6,592 nucleotides of DNA from positions 1-6,592 of the forward strand of contig JAWXCM010000212.1 of assembly GCA_034408745.1 (NCBI GenBank), read 5' to 3'. Each line of letters starts with the position of its first letter. Position 1 is the stretch's first letter. Under the pieces are notes generated by a model that was given only the letters and a program-made list of their open reading frames with translations, searched no databases and had not been told where the DNA came from. Below, one piece after another: positions 1 to 5,698 of the stretch. This DNA is from JAWXCM01 sp034408745. GTDB taxonomy: Bacteria > Acidobacteriota > Terriglobia > Bryobacterales > Bryobacteraceae. A program made the position numbers and the translations under genes.

Positions 1-952
1 CGGCTTCGACGCCGCGGTGGCGGGGGGCTCGGCCACGGACTACGGTCTGGTGGTTGGTGCCGGTGAGGAAGTGTGGGGCTAAGCCTCTGGAATAGACCTG
101 TTCGAGGCGGAGCTCCTCTTCGGGCGTGATGAGGGCTGGCTGGGCTGCTACGGCGGCGTCGACTGCTTTGCGATAGGCGGCGGTGGTGAGGGCTACGTAT
201 TCGGCGTCTTTGTAGCGGCCTTCGATTTTCAGTGAACTTATGCCTATGTCGACGATCTCGGGGACCTGGTGGAGGGCGTAGAGGTCGCCTGGGGAGAGGA
301 GGTAGCGGGCGTCGCCCAGTGGTCGCTCGGTGCCATCGACCAGCAGGCCGTACTCTAAGCGGCAGGCCTGGGCGCACTGGCCGCGGTTGGCGCTGCGGCC
401 TCCCCAGGCTTCGGATGAGAAGCACTGGCCGGAGTAGGCGACGCAGAGGGCTCCGTGGACGAAGATTTCGAGATCGCAGGCGGCTTCGTTCTGGATGGCC
501 CGGATTTCTTTGAGGGAGAGTTCACGGGCCAGGGTGACTCGCTGGACGCCGTGGCGGGCCGCTAAGCGGACTCCGGCGGCGTTGGTGATGCTCATCTGCG
601 TGCTGGCGTGGAGCTCGAGGTCCGGGGCTATGCGGTGGGCGAGGTCGAGGATGCCGTAGTCCTGGATGATGAGGGCGTCGGCTCCGGCTTCGGCTATGGC
701 GGTTAGGGCTCGGGCGGCTTCGTTGAGCTCGTGGTCGAAGACTAAGGTGTTGAAGGTTACGAAGCCCTTTACGCCCCGGCGGTGGAGGGTTCGCATTACT
801 TCGGGCAGCTCGGTTAGGGTGAAGCCTACTTTGGCTCTGGCGGTGAAGTGCTTGAGGCCGAAATATACGGAGTCGGCTCCGGCTTCTATGGCTGCGTGGA
901 GCTGCGGCCAGTAGCCGGCGGGACTCATGATTTCGGGCGGTTTTCGGGGCAT
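1..952 (-). CDS. U32 family 'peptidase' (RlhA/TrhP-like), N-terminal part, cut by window edge
   Basis: Seen: 317 residues read without a stop from an ATG at 952 to the window edge, so the C-terminus is missing. The N-terminus has the TIM-barrel opening of the family (MSPAG at 9-13, EAGADSVYFG at 23-32), then HASTQM (115-120), the U32 signature EIFVHGALC (162-170) followed by SGQC (174-177), GQCAQACR (191-198) and SLKIEGR (240-246). Cysteines 170, 177, 193 and 197 match the conserved cluster of the family. Known: the E. coli members RlhA and TrhP hydroxylate 23S rRNA and tRNA respectively; older 'collagenase' names rest on other members. The last visible stretch (APRHRG, 309-314) resembles the start of the extra C-terminal beta-barrel domain of long RlhA-like forms, so I infer a protein well over 600 residues. 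No clear Shine-Dalgarno precedes the ATG; an in-frame ATG at residue 9 is the alternative. Codon use is richer in GTA, ATA and TTA than in the neighbouring dehydrogenases. The gene lies 79 bases after the dehydrogenase pair and could be read through from it. Confidence 0.93.
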   Translation of the reverse strand, partial: MPRKPPEIMSPAGYWPQLHAAIEAGADSVYFGLKHFTARAKVGFTLTELPEVMRTLHRRGVKGFVTFNTLVFDHELNEAARALTAIAEAGADALIIQDYGILDLAHRIAPDLELHASTQMSITNAAGVRLAARHGVQRVTLARELSLKEIRAIQNEAACDLEIFVHGALCVAYSGQCFSSEAWGGRSANRGQCAQACRLEYGLLVDGTERPLGDARYLLSPGDLYALHQVPEIVDIGISSLKIEGRYKDAEYVALTTAAYRKAVDAAVAAQPALITPEEELRLEQVYSRGLAPHFLTGTNHQTVVRGRAPRHRGVEA

Positions 953-970
953 TGTTTCTAGTTAGTTTTT

Positions 971-1008
971 GGCGGACGTGGGCGTCCGCCGCAGGCCTGG
1001 GGGCCTGC
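971..1008. repeat. Two tandem perfect stem-loops in the gap before the U32 gene
   Basis: Seen: an 8-bp stem GGCGGACG/CGTCCGCC (971-978 with 983-990) around the loop TGGG, followed directly by a 7-bp stem GCAGGCC/GGCCTGC (991-997 with 1002-1008), again with loop TGGG. Both would fold in the minus-strand transcript, with CCCA loops, ending 18 bases before the U32 start codon. No run of U follows on either strand: the five T residues at 966-970 are A residues in the minus-strand RNA. It is therefore not a classic intrinsic terminator. It may be a dispersed REP-like intergenic element or an mRNA-stabilising or translation-modulating structure; the choice between these is inference. Confidence 0.7.
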
Positions 1009-1031
1009 CCCCCATCAGATGGCTTACCCTT

Positions 1032-1832
1032 TCAGGATAGTCGGTTGCGTATATTTCTTGTGAACCAGACGGCTCCGGCACGGACGAGGCTGCGCGGTAA
1101 CAGGCCGGAGAAGAAGACCAGGGCGCGGTAGGCTCCGCCCGGGATGACGAAGAGTCTGGATTCGCGAAGGGCTCGGAGGGAGGCGTCGACCACTTCGTCG
1201 GCGGGGGTCCAGAGCCATTTGGGGATGGTGGAGCGGCTGGTTCCCATGACGTCGTGAAACTCGGAGTAGGTGAAGCCGGGGCAGAGTGCCTGAACTTTGA
1301 CGGCGGAGCCGCGCATTTTCAGGTCGAGCCAGACGCCTTCTGTGAAGGAGTTCATCCAGTGTTTGGTGGCCGAGTAGCTGACGGTGCCGCTGCTGGGGGT
1401 GAATCCGGCGACCGAGGACACGTTGATGACCGAGCCATGGCCTATGGGCACCATGCGCCGGAGCGCGGCGTGGGTGAGGTGGAGGGTGGCCATGACGTGG
1501 AGCCGGTGCATGCGGTCGTGGTCGGGTGCGGGCACCTCATAGAAGCGGCCGGCGATGCCGAATCCAGCGTTGTTAATGAGCAGGTCGAGCCGGGGAGCGG
1601 CGATGACGTAGTCGGCGACCGAGGCGATGCCGGAGTCGGTGGCGAGGTCGGCTGTAAGGACTTCGACGTGGTGGCCGAAGTTGGCGGTGAGTTCGGCTGA
1701 GAGGGCTTCGAGGCGGTCACGGCGGCGCGCGACGAGGATCAGGTCAAAGCCGTCCGCGGCGAGCCTGCGGGCGAAAGCCGCTCCGATGCCCGCGGAGGCG
1801 CCTGTGATCAGGGCGGTTGGGGTGGAGTTCAT
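1032..1832 (-). CDS. Short-chain dehydrogenase/reductase, DltE/YqjQ-like, NADP-type signature
   Basis: Seen: 266 residues, a usual length for the classical SDR family. The Rossmann motif TGASAGIG is at 10-17, three arginines (36-38) follow beta-strand 2, NNAG is at 87-90, the catalytic serine is S140, YSATK gives Y153 and K157, and CPG is at 184-186. Known: this set marks NAD(P)H-dependent cytosolic oxidoreductases acting on carbonyls or alcohols; basic residues after beta-strand 2 favour NADP(H). The order and C-terminus (a hydrophobic YRALVFFSGLL-like tail, about 235-245) resemble the COG0300 group, whose substrates are mostly unknown. Odd: at the helix-alpha-4 position where the catalytic tetrad usually has Asn, this protein reads LHVMAT with His112. 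The start ATG overlaps the stop of the upstream dehydrogenase (ATGA), so translation is probably coupled. I cannot name the substrate. Confidence 0.93.
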   Translation of the reverse strand: MNSTPTALITGASAGIGAAFARRLAADGFDLILVARRRDRLEALSAELTANFGHHVEVLTADLATDSGIASVADYVIAAPRLDLLINNAGFGIAGRFYEVPAPDHDRMHRLHVMATLHLTHAALRRMVPIGHGSVINVSSVAGFTPSSGTVSYSATKHWMNSFTEGVWLDLKMRGSAVKVQALCPGFTYSEFHDVMGTSRSTIPKWLWTPADEVVDASLRALRESRLFVIPGGAYRALVFFSGLLPRSLVRAGAVWFTRNIRNRLS

Positions 1833-2581
1833 GATTTACGGATCCAGCGGCCGTCGCGGAACTCGCCCATTTGCTCGTTCCAGGGGCCGTACTTGGTGCA
1901 GAGCTGACCGCCGTCGACGATGAGGGTGGTTCCGGTGATGAAGGACGCTGCGTCTGAGGCCAGGAAGGCGACGGCGGCGGCCACCTCAGACGGTTCCCCG
2001 CCCCGGCCGAGTGGGATGTGGCGGAAGTAGGGCTCGATGACCTGGGGGTCGTCGAAATGGCCCTGGGTGAGACGGGTGCGGATGAGTCCGGGGCAGACGG
2101 CGTTGACGCGAATGCGGTAGGGGCCGAGCTCATTGGCAGCGGTTCGGGCGAGGCCGAGGAGTCCGGCTTTGCTGGTGTTGTAGGCGGTGAGGTCGCCTTC
2201 GCCGTCGAAGGAGTTGGTTGAGGCGGTGATGACGATGCTGCCGGGGGCGCCGCGGGCGATCATGGACTCGGCTGCCGCGCGGAGGGTTCTCCAGGCGCCG
2301 GAGAGGTTGATGTCGAGGGTTCGGTGCCAGTCCTCTTCGCGCGTCTGCAGGAAGGGCGCGGGAGCGACCACTCCGGCGTTGATGACGGCCACGTCGGGCG
2401 GGTCGGCGGCCATGGCGGAGCGGAGGGCTGAGGAATCGCGGACGTCGCCGGGAGGGGTGGCTTCGAGGTCGAAGACGGTGACCCGGGCTCCGCTGTCTTT
2501 GAGGCGCAGGACGCAGGCTCGGCCAATTCCGTTGGAGCCTCCGGTGACGAATGCCGCTTTACCGCTGAAATCGAGGTGCAT
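1829..2581 (-). CDS. Short-chain dehydrogenase/reductase, NAD-type signature
   Basis: Seen: 250 residues. TGGSNGIG is at 13-20, Asp38 ends beta-strand 2 (VFDLE), INAG is at 67-70, N92 lies in DINLSG, S121 is the catalytic serine, YNTSK gives Y134 and K138, CPG is at 163-165, and the FabG-type VDGG is at 222-225. The full N-S-Y-K tetrad is present. Known: an acidic residue after beta-strand 2 favours NAD(H). The general shape is that of FabG-like or sugar/alcohol dehydrogenases, but the family name alone does not give the substrate. The acidic segment after beta-2 is short (ATPPGDVRD), as in SDRs with a compact beta-3 region. A tail of about 25 residues follows VDGG (KYGPWNEQ to the end). It is the first gene of a two-gene unit, with its stop overlapping the next start by 4 bases. 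No convincing Shine-Dalgarno or promoter is visible in the upstream gap. Confidence 0.93.
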   Translation of the reverse strand: MHLDFSGKAAFVTGGSNGIGRACVLRLKDSGARVTVFDLEATPPGDVRDSSALRSAMAADPPDVAVINAGVVAPAPFLQTREEDWHRTLDINLSGAWRTLRAAAESMIARGAPGSIVITASTNSFDGEGDLTAYNTSKAGLLGLARTAANELGPYRIRVNAVCPGLIRTRLTQGHFDDPQVIEPYFRHIPLGRGGEPSEVAAAVAFLASDAASFITGTTLIVDGGQLCTKYGPWNEQMGEFRDGRWIRKS

Positions 2582-2858
2582 GGGCGTTTGTTCGAATGCT
2601 ACACCAGCCCTGGGGCAAATTGCGTTGGAGTGCGGGTTTTGACGCGGCTTCCTGGCTTGGGTGCTGGGGAAACATTGTGATTTGGAGGGTTTTCCGGTGT
2701 GGCACGGCAGTTGCAGTGTGGACGCAACGAAGCAGGGGAACGCTTTGCGTTGGGCCTGTGGTCTCGGTGACTCTGACTACGACCGGACTCACCTTGCAGG
2801 CCGATGGCAGGACGACTCATATCGCATGCGTTCCCCGCAGCCGATCTGGCTGTATGTT
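2582..2858. other. 277-base intergenic stretch, no gene supported
   Basis: Open frames cross this stretch on both strands, but none has a recognisable protein motif or a plausible ribosome binding site, and they contradict one another. What is visible: the 9-base direct repeat TTGCGTTGG at 2620-2628 and 2745-2753, and an imperfect hairpin 2722-2750 (ACGCAA with TTGCGT, AGC with GCT, a three-base bulge and an 8-base loop). A further small hairpin lies at 2838-2852. It should hold the promoter of the downstream dehydrogenase pair, but I find no convincing -35/-10 pair. No tRNA-like or riboswitch-like fold was recognised. Confidence 0.5.
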
Positions 2859-2871
2859 TCAGCGCTGAAAC
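2838..2871. repeat. Two adjacent dyad symmetries at the 3' end of the cysteine-cluster gene
   Basis: Seen: GTTTCAGCGCTGAAAC at 2856-2871 is a perfect 16-base palindrome and contains the stop codon of the cysteine-cluster gene. Three bases away, CAGCC/GGCTG (2838-2842 with 2848-2852) forms a 5-bp hairpin with a 5-base loop. In the minus-strand transcript the order is palindrome, then hairpin. There is no U-tract, so an intrinsic terminator is not supported. They could be a weak 3'-end structure or a protein binding site. Confidence 0.45.
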
Positions 2872-3395
2872 CCCACCTCGTCCTTCACGGCTTCGAGCGT
2901 GTTGTACACGATGGGGCAGTAGACCGCGCGATCCTTGAAATCCCACATGCGCGAGACGAAGCTGCCGTCGCCGCGGACGGTGTGCGGGAAGTCCTGACAG
3001 GTGTGAGGGCGAGCCTCGTACACGGTACAGAGGTTGCCTTCGAGGAAGACGCAACCAGTGTCTGTGCGGCGCAGTACGAGCCCTTCGTCCTCAGTCTGGG
3101 TGGTGTAATCGGCGAGGAAACGGGCGGGCGTGACGCCGATGAATTTCGCTACTTTCAGGACGTCGCGCTCGGTGATGCGGGCGGTTGCCACGCGACAACA
3201 ATTGGCGCAGGCGGAGCAATCGAACTGGGCCTCGACGTCTTCGGCGAGCTTGCGCAAGCGGCGGTCGGGGAAGTTGTGCCGCTTCATATGCTTTCGCAGG
3301 CGCTCGTTTTCCGGACGCTTCTTTTCGCCAAGACGCTGGATCTGGACCAGATCGGTTACCACCACTCCAGCGTAGCGAACTGCAACGTTTAGCAT
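2859..3395 (-). CDS. YkgJ-family CxxCxxCC cysteine-cluster protein
   Basis: Seen: with the ATG at 3395 the protein has 178 residues. The diagnostic cluster is C60-x2-C63-x2-C66-C67 (CSACANCC), with four more cysteines at 115, 123, 133 and 160 (GCVFL, LCTVYEARPHTC, VYCPIVYN). The eight cysteines and the RPHTC...FPH segment fit the YkgJ / zinc- or iron-sulfur-cluster family (PF03692). Known: members bind metal through these cysteines; most have no assigned reaction, and some relate to flagellar lysine N-methylase. The N-terminal DLVQIQRLGEKK segment looks conserved from memory of acidobacterial homologues, so the start must lie before residue 15. GTG codons at residues 11 and 12 are rival starts; none has a well-spaced Shine-Dalgarno. 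The same frame stays open upstream to about 3872, but that part is antisense to the divergent gene and has no family match, so I exclude it. No signal peptide; probably cytosolic. Confidence 0.85.
   Translation of the reverse strand: MLNVAVRYAGVVVTDLVQIQRLGEKKRPENERLRKHMKRHNFPDRRLRKLAEDVEAQFDCSACANCCRVATARITERDVLKVAKFIGVTPARFLADYTTQTEDEGLVLRRTDTGCVFLEGNLCTVYEARPHTCQDFPHTVRGDGSFVSRMWDFKDRAVYCPIVYNTLEAVKDEVGFQR
3339..3353. promoter_or_regulatory. Interrupted palindrome upstream of the divergent plus-strand gene (candidate operator)
   Basis: Seen: GATCTGGACCAGATC, two perfect 7-base arms around one central base, ending 48 bases before the GTG of the plus-strand gene and lying within codons 15-19 of the cysteine-cluster gene. 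Its position would suit an operator for the plus-strand gene. The same bases encode the D-L-V-Q-I segment, so the symmetry may be a coding accident. No promoter hexamers are clear next to it. Confidence 0.2.
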
Positions 3396-3401
3396 GAAGT
3401 T

Positions 3402-3989
3402 GTGGCGGATCAGCTCTATCTTTCCTATAAAATGCACAACCCGATGGCGCAGCAGGTGGTTCGCGGGCTTGAGAAACTGCTGCGAGCGTTTCCATTCTCG
3501 AAACTGACAAAGGGCGCCACGACGCTGCGGATTCTCGCGGTTCGGATCGGCGAGCCGGCTCTGTACGAAGAGAGCTATGAGGCGCCGTTCGACCCGGAGC
3601 TGGCTCTGAGCGCGATTCGGGAGTTTGCGGCAGCCGACGTCGCGCTGGAACTGGAAGCGTGGTGGGAGATGTGGCAGTTCGAAAAAGGTGAATGGAAGCT
3701 GTTGCCGGCGCGGGTGACGATGTCGGCGTTCTGCCCGGAATACGAATCGGACCGGGAGGACGATATCCGGGTGGAGTTCGGCATCGACACGCATTTTCTG
3801 CCACAGCCGAAGCTGCCGAACTTCCTGTTTATGGCGCGGTCCAACATTAAAAGCCTGCTGCACCTGGTCCACGAGCTGGATGCGGCGTTTCCGGCTGCGG
3901 TCCGGACGTTGTGGTCCGAATCGGGTGCCAACTTTGCGGCTCGTCTGCAGGAGTCGCTGATGGCTGGCGATTCAGCGGCGGCTGAGTAG
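3402..3989 (+). CDS. Conserved-looking protein of unknown function, 195 residues
   Basis: I cannot assign a family with a known function. Seen: a soluble protein without signal peptide or membrane segments. Residues 1-50 contain a helix rich in basic and hydrophobic residues (VVRGLEKLLRAFPFSKL, 19-35) and a beta-like stretch (TLRILAVRI, 41-49). A tryptophan-rich centre follows (EAWWEMWQFEKGEWKL, 85-100), then a beta-strand pair ending in DIRVEFGIDTHFLPQP (121-136), and a C-terminal helix region (SNIKSLLHLVHELDAAFP, 147-164; LWSESGANFAARLQE, 170-184). Codon third positions are strongly G/C as in a real gene, and the reading beats the antisense alternatives because those lack motifs. The layout resembles hypothetical proteins of Acidobacteriota, which is inference from memory. 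The start is GTG at 3402 with only a weak upstream purine stretch; an ATG at 3432 is the alternative. It diverges from the cysteine-cluster gene, with six bases between start codons, and its last 18 bases overlap the convergent receiver gene. Confidence 0.8.
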   Translation: MADQLYLSYKMHNPMAQQVVRGLEKLLRAFPFSKLTKGATTLRILAVRIGEPALYEESYEAPFDPELALSAIREFAAADVALELEAWWEMWQFEKGEWKLLPARVTMSAFCPEYESDREDDIRVEFGIDTHFLPQPKLPNFLFMARSNIKSLLHLVHELDAAFPAAVRTLWSESGANFAARLQESLMAGDSAAAE

Positions 3990-4349
3990 CTCTTCGACGG
4001 CGGCGGCGAGCATGTTGGGCAGGAAGGGCTTCTGCAGTGTGGCGAAGTTGCCACGCTCGGCTGGAGGGAGAGTCTCGAGTTCGAACGGGTACCCGCTGCA
4101 CAGCAGGATGCGTAAATTGGAGTTGAGCGCGAGCATCCGGAGCGCCATATCGTTGCCTGAGAGGTCGGGCAGGCTGAGGTCGGCGACGACGAGGGCGAAC
4201 CGGCGCGGATCGGCGCCGAACAACTCAAGCGCCTGGGTGGCGTTCCCGCAGGTTTCGACGTTATAGCTCAGACGGCCAAGATACGCCTGCATGAGCTTTC
4301 GGAGTGGGGGCTCATCGTCGACCACGAGTATTGAGATATCAGTTGGCAA
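3972..4349 (-). CDS. Stand-alone response-regulator receiver domain (CheY-like)
   Basis: Seen: 125 residues, exactly one receiver domain and no output domain. The acidic pair is D11-D12 (ILVVDDE), the phosphorylation site D57 (VVADLSLPDLSG), the conserved Ser/Thr position S85 (LLCSGYP) and the conserved lysine K107 (QKPF). All residues needed for phosphoryl transfer are present. Known: such domains receive phosphate from a histidine kinase and act by protein-protein contact; the LPDLSG and CSGYP wording is like the receivers attached to hybrid kinases. The start is TTG at 4349, five bases after the stop of the barrel gene, without a good Shine-Dalgarno; no ATG or GTG lies before the essential DDE in a usable place, so TTG with coupling is the best reading. 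No kinase is in the window. It is the last gene of the cobT unit, and its 3' end overlaps the convergent gene by 18 bases. Confidence 0.92.
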   Translation of the reverse strand: MPTDISILVVDDEPPLRKLMQAYLGRLSYNVETCGNATQALELFGADPRRFALVVADLSLPDLSGNDMALRMLALNSNLRILLCSGYPFELETLPPAERGNFATLQKPFLPNMLAAAVEELLSRR

Positions 4350-4354
4350 GGGTT

Positions 4355-5695
4355 TTACCAGATAGACAAAGGCAGCCGCGAAGTGGAATAAGCCAGCCCG
4401 AAGCTGAATGAAATACCAGTGCGGCTCTGGGACGCGATGCCGCTAAAGCTTCGATAGTCGAGGTTAGAGGTCAGATTAAAACCCTCCCGCAGCACGTAGG
4501 AAGCGCCGCCGCCGATTTGCCAGCCTTCAAACGAGTTGAGTGTGAGCGAAGCGCTGGAGGTGCGGGTCCAGGATCCTGAGATGCCGAGCGAAGCCCTCTT
4601 GACGCCGCTGTAGCTGTATCCTGCGTTGGCAGTGGTGCGGGTAGTGGCGAGGTACACGCCGTTTCCGGCTCCGATTCCGTTGCTGAATCCGATGCGCACG
4701 GCGCCGCGGCTTTGCTGAATTGTGGCATTAACGTCCACGTTCGGGGCGATGGAATCCCGGATGAAACTGGCGGGCGAGGTGGTTCGGCCGAGAATTGCCG
4801 CTACTTCAGGGCTGAGCTGGACCTGTTCGGTGCCGGTGGAGTTAATAAAGATCAAGCCGCCATGACCTTCGATGTTGATGCTGCGACCGATTTTGCGGCG
4901 GATTCGGATTCCCGGACCCTGGGCCCCGGTTTTCGAATAAGCGCGCGGAAACTCGAACGAGAAAAACTGGTATTCCGCGCCGACGTAGGTGGAGCGATCG
5001 AGGCGGTACATGGCGTTGGCGGAGCCGTTGTAGCCCTGGCTGTTTATGAGTGCGAAGCTCTTTCTCTTGAGGAAGAAGGCGTCGATCTGGGCCGTGACCT
5101 GAAAGCGCGGGCTTTTCATCCAGGACGCCGAGAGGCCGGACTGGGCGAAATAGGTACGCACGTCAAAGAGTTCTGAGATGGGAACGCCCTGGCGCGAGGA
5201 ATCTGCGAACGCGGGGGCGGCGAAACTGCCGAAGGCTCGATTGGTGGTGCCCCCGGATTCGCGCAGTGTGAACTGAAGGCGTTTGCCGACGCGCGCCACG
5301 TAATCGAAGGCGAGCACGTGATTGGTGCCGTTGAACTGGGTTTGTGACTGCTGCCAGCGATAGTCGCCGCGGTAATCGACGCCGATGGACTGACGGCGCC
5401 AGTCGTGGCCGCCGTAGAGGCCGCCTTCGACGGAATAACCGGTGTCGTCGGTGGTGGGGACGAGGTTATCGGACCCGGCTTTCGCTGGTATCAGGAGGCC
5501 GGTTTCATAGCGGGTGGAGGTGCCGAAGTGGGCTGTGAAATTTACGGGAGCCCGGCCGCGCCGTCCGGGCTGATTGCCGCCACGGCTGAGAATAGAAGGT
5601 CCGCCGTACTGAGCGAAGGCTGATGAGGAACACAACAGCATCGCTAACAGGGCCAACGCCAGCTTTTGAACACCCTTACAGGATGCGATCCTCAT
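4355..5695 (-). CDS. Secreted outer-membrane beta-barrel protein, function unknown
   Basis: Seen: 446 residues. A Sec signal peptide covers about 1-28 (basic K7/K11, hydrophobic LALALLAMLLC, then AFA before Q29). The mature part starts with a Gly/Arg-rich linker (GGNQPGRRGRAP, about 39-50) and continues as many short alternating hydrophobic/polar stretches separated by Gly/Ser/Asn/Asp turns, with many aromatic residues (for example STYVGAEYQFFSFEF and the final FSFGLAYSTSRLPLSIW). It ends in Trp, as expected for BAM-recognised barrels. No TonB box, plug domain or OmpA domain is seen. Known: barrels of this kind are porin-like or structural, and are often poorly conserved. The gene starts 3 bases after the HIT gene stop and runs 5 bases before the receiver start. 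A lipoprotein is unlikely because the LLC at 20-22 is not a good lipobox. It may be a cargo channel or envelope protein; I infer no substrate. Confidence 0.82.
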   Translation of the reverse strand: MRIASCKGVQKLALALLAMLLCSSSAFAQYGGPSILSRGGNQPGRRGRAPVNFTAHFGTSTRYETGLLIPAKAGSDNLVPTTDDTGYSVEGGLYGGHDWRRQSIGVDYRGDYRWQQSQTQFNGTNHVLAFDYVARVGKRLQFTLRESGGTTNRAFGSFAAPAFADSSRQGVPISELFDVRTYFAQSGLSASWMKSPRFQVTAQIDAFFLKRKSFALINSQGYNGSANAMYRLDRSTYVGAEYQFFSFEFPRAYSKTGAQGPGIRIRRKIGRSINIEGHGGLIFINSTGTEQVQLSPEVAAILGRTTSPASFIRDSIAPNVDVNATIQQSRGAVRIGFSNGIGAGNGVYLATTRTTANAGYSYSGVKRASLGISGSWTRTSSASLTLNSFEGWQIGGGASYVLREGFNLTSNLDYRSFSGIASQSRTGISFSFGLAYSTSRLPLSIW

Positions 5696-5698
5696 CGC

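Noticed and set aside
971..1008. Intrinsic terminator for the dehydrogenase pair or for a plus-strand transcript
   Set aside because: The stems are strong, but no U-tract follows them in either transcript; the T-run at 966-970 precedes the stems on the plus strand and is A in the minus-strand RNA.
1254..1700. Plus-strand frame of 148 codons inside the first dehydrogenase gene
   Set aside because: Val/Gly/Asp-rich antisense shadow of a well-supported dehydrogenase; no motifs.
2582..2858. RNA gene or riboswitch in the gap upstream of the dehydrogenases
   Set aside because: Only short, imperfect dyads and one 9-base direct repeat are present; no tRNA arms or known aptamer core was recognised.
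2599..3054. Open minus-strand frame of 151 codons reaching into the 2582-2858 gap
   Set aside because: It overlaps the cysteine-cluster gene in another frame on the same strand, and its composition (Arg, Pro, Ser, His) is typical of shadow frames.
2661..3392. Open plus-strand frame of 243 codons across the gap and the cysteine-cluster gene
   Set aside because: Most of it is the exact antisense of the cysteine-cluster protein, it shows no motif, and its start has no ribosome binding site. Long antisense frames are expected in GC-rich DNA.
3426..3431. TATAAA as a -10 promoter element
   Set aside because: It sits two codon-lengths inside the plus-strand gene, one base before an internal ATG, and no -35 partner at proper spacing is seen.
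3396..3872. Upstream extension of the cysteine-cluster frame to a 337-residue protein
   Set aside because: The added 159 residues are Arg/Gln/His-rich, have no family match, and lie antisense to the better-supported plus-strand gene. Recognisable family similarity only begins near DLVQIQRLGE.
4712..5176. Plus-strand frame of 154 codons inside the barrel gene
   Set aside because: Antisense shadow with low-complexity Gly/Val/Glu content and no signal peptide or domain, while the minus strand has a signal peptide and barrel pattern.
5630..5632. Barrel protein as a lipoprotein because of LLC in its signal peptide
   Set aside because: The residues before the Cys (M-L-L) do not fit a lipobox, and a normal AFA-Q cleavage site follows.
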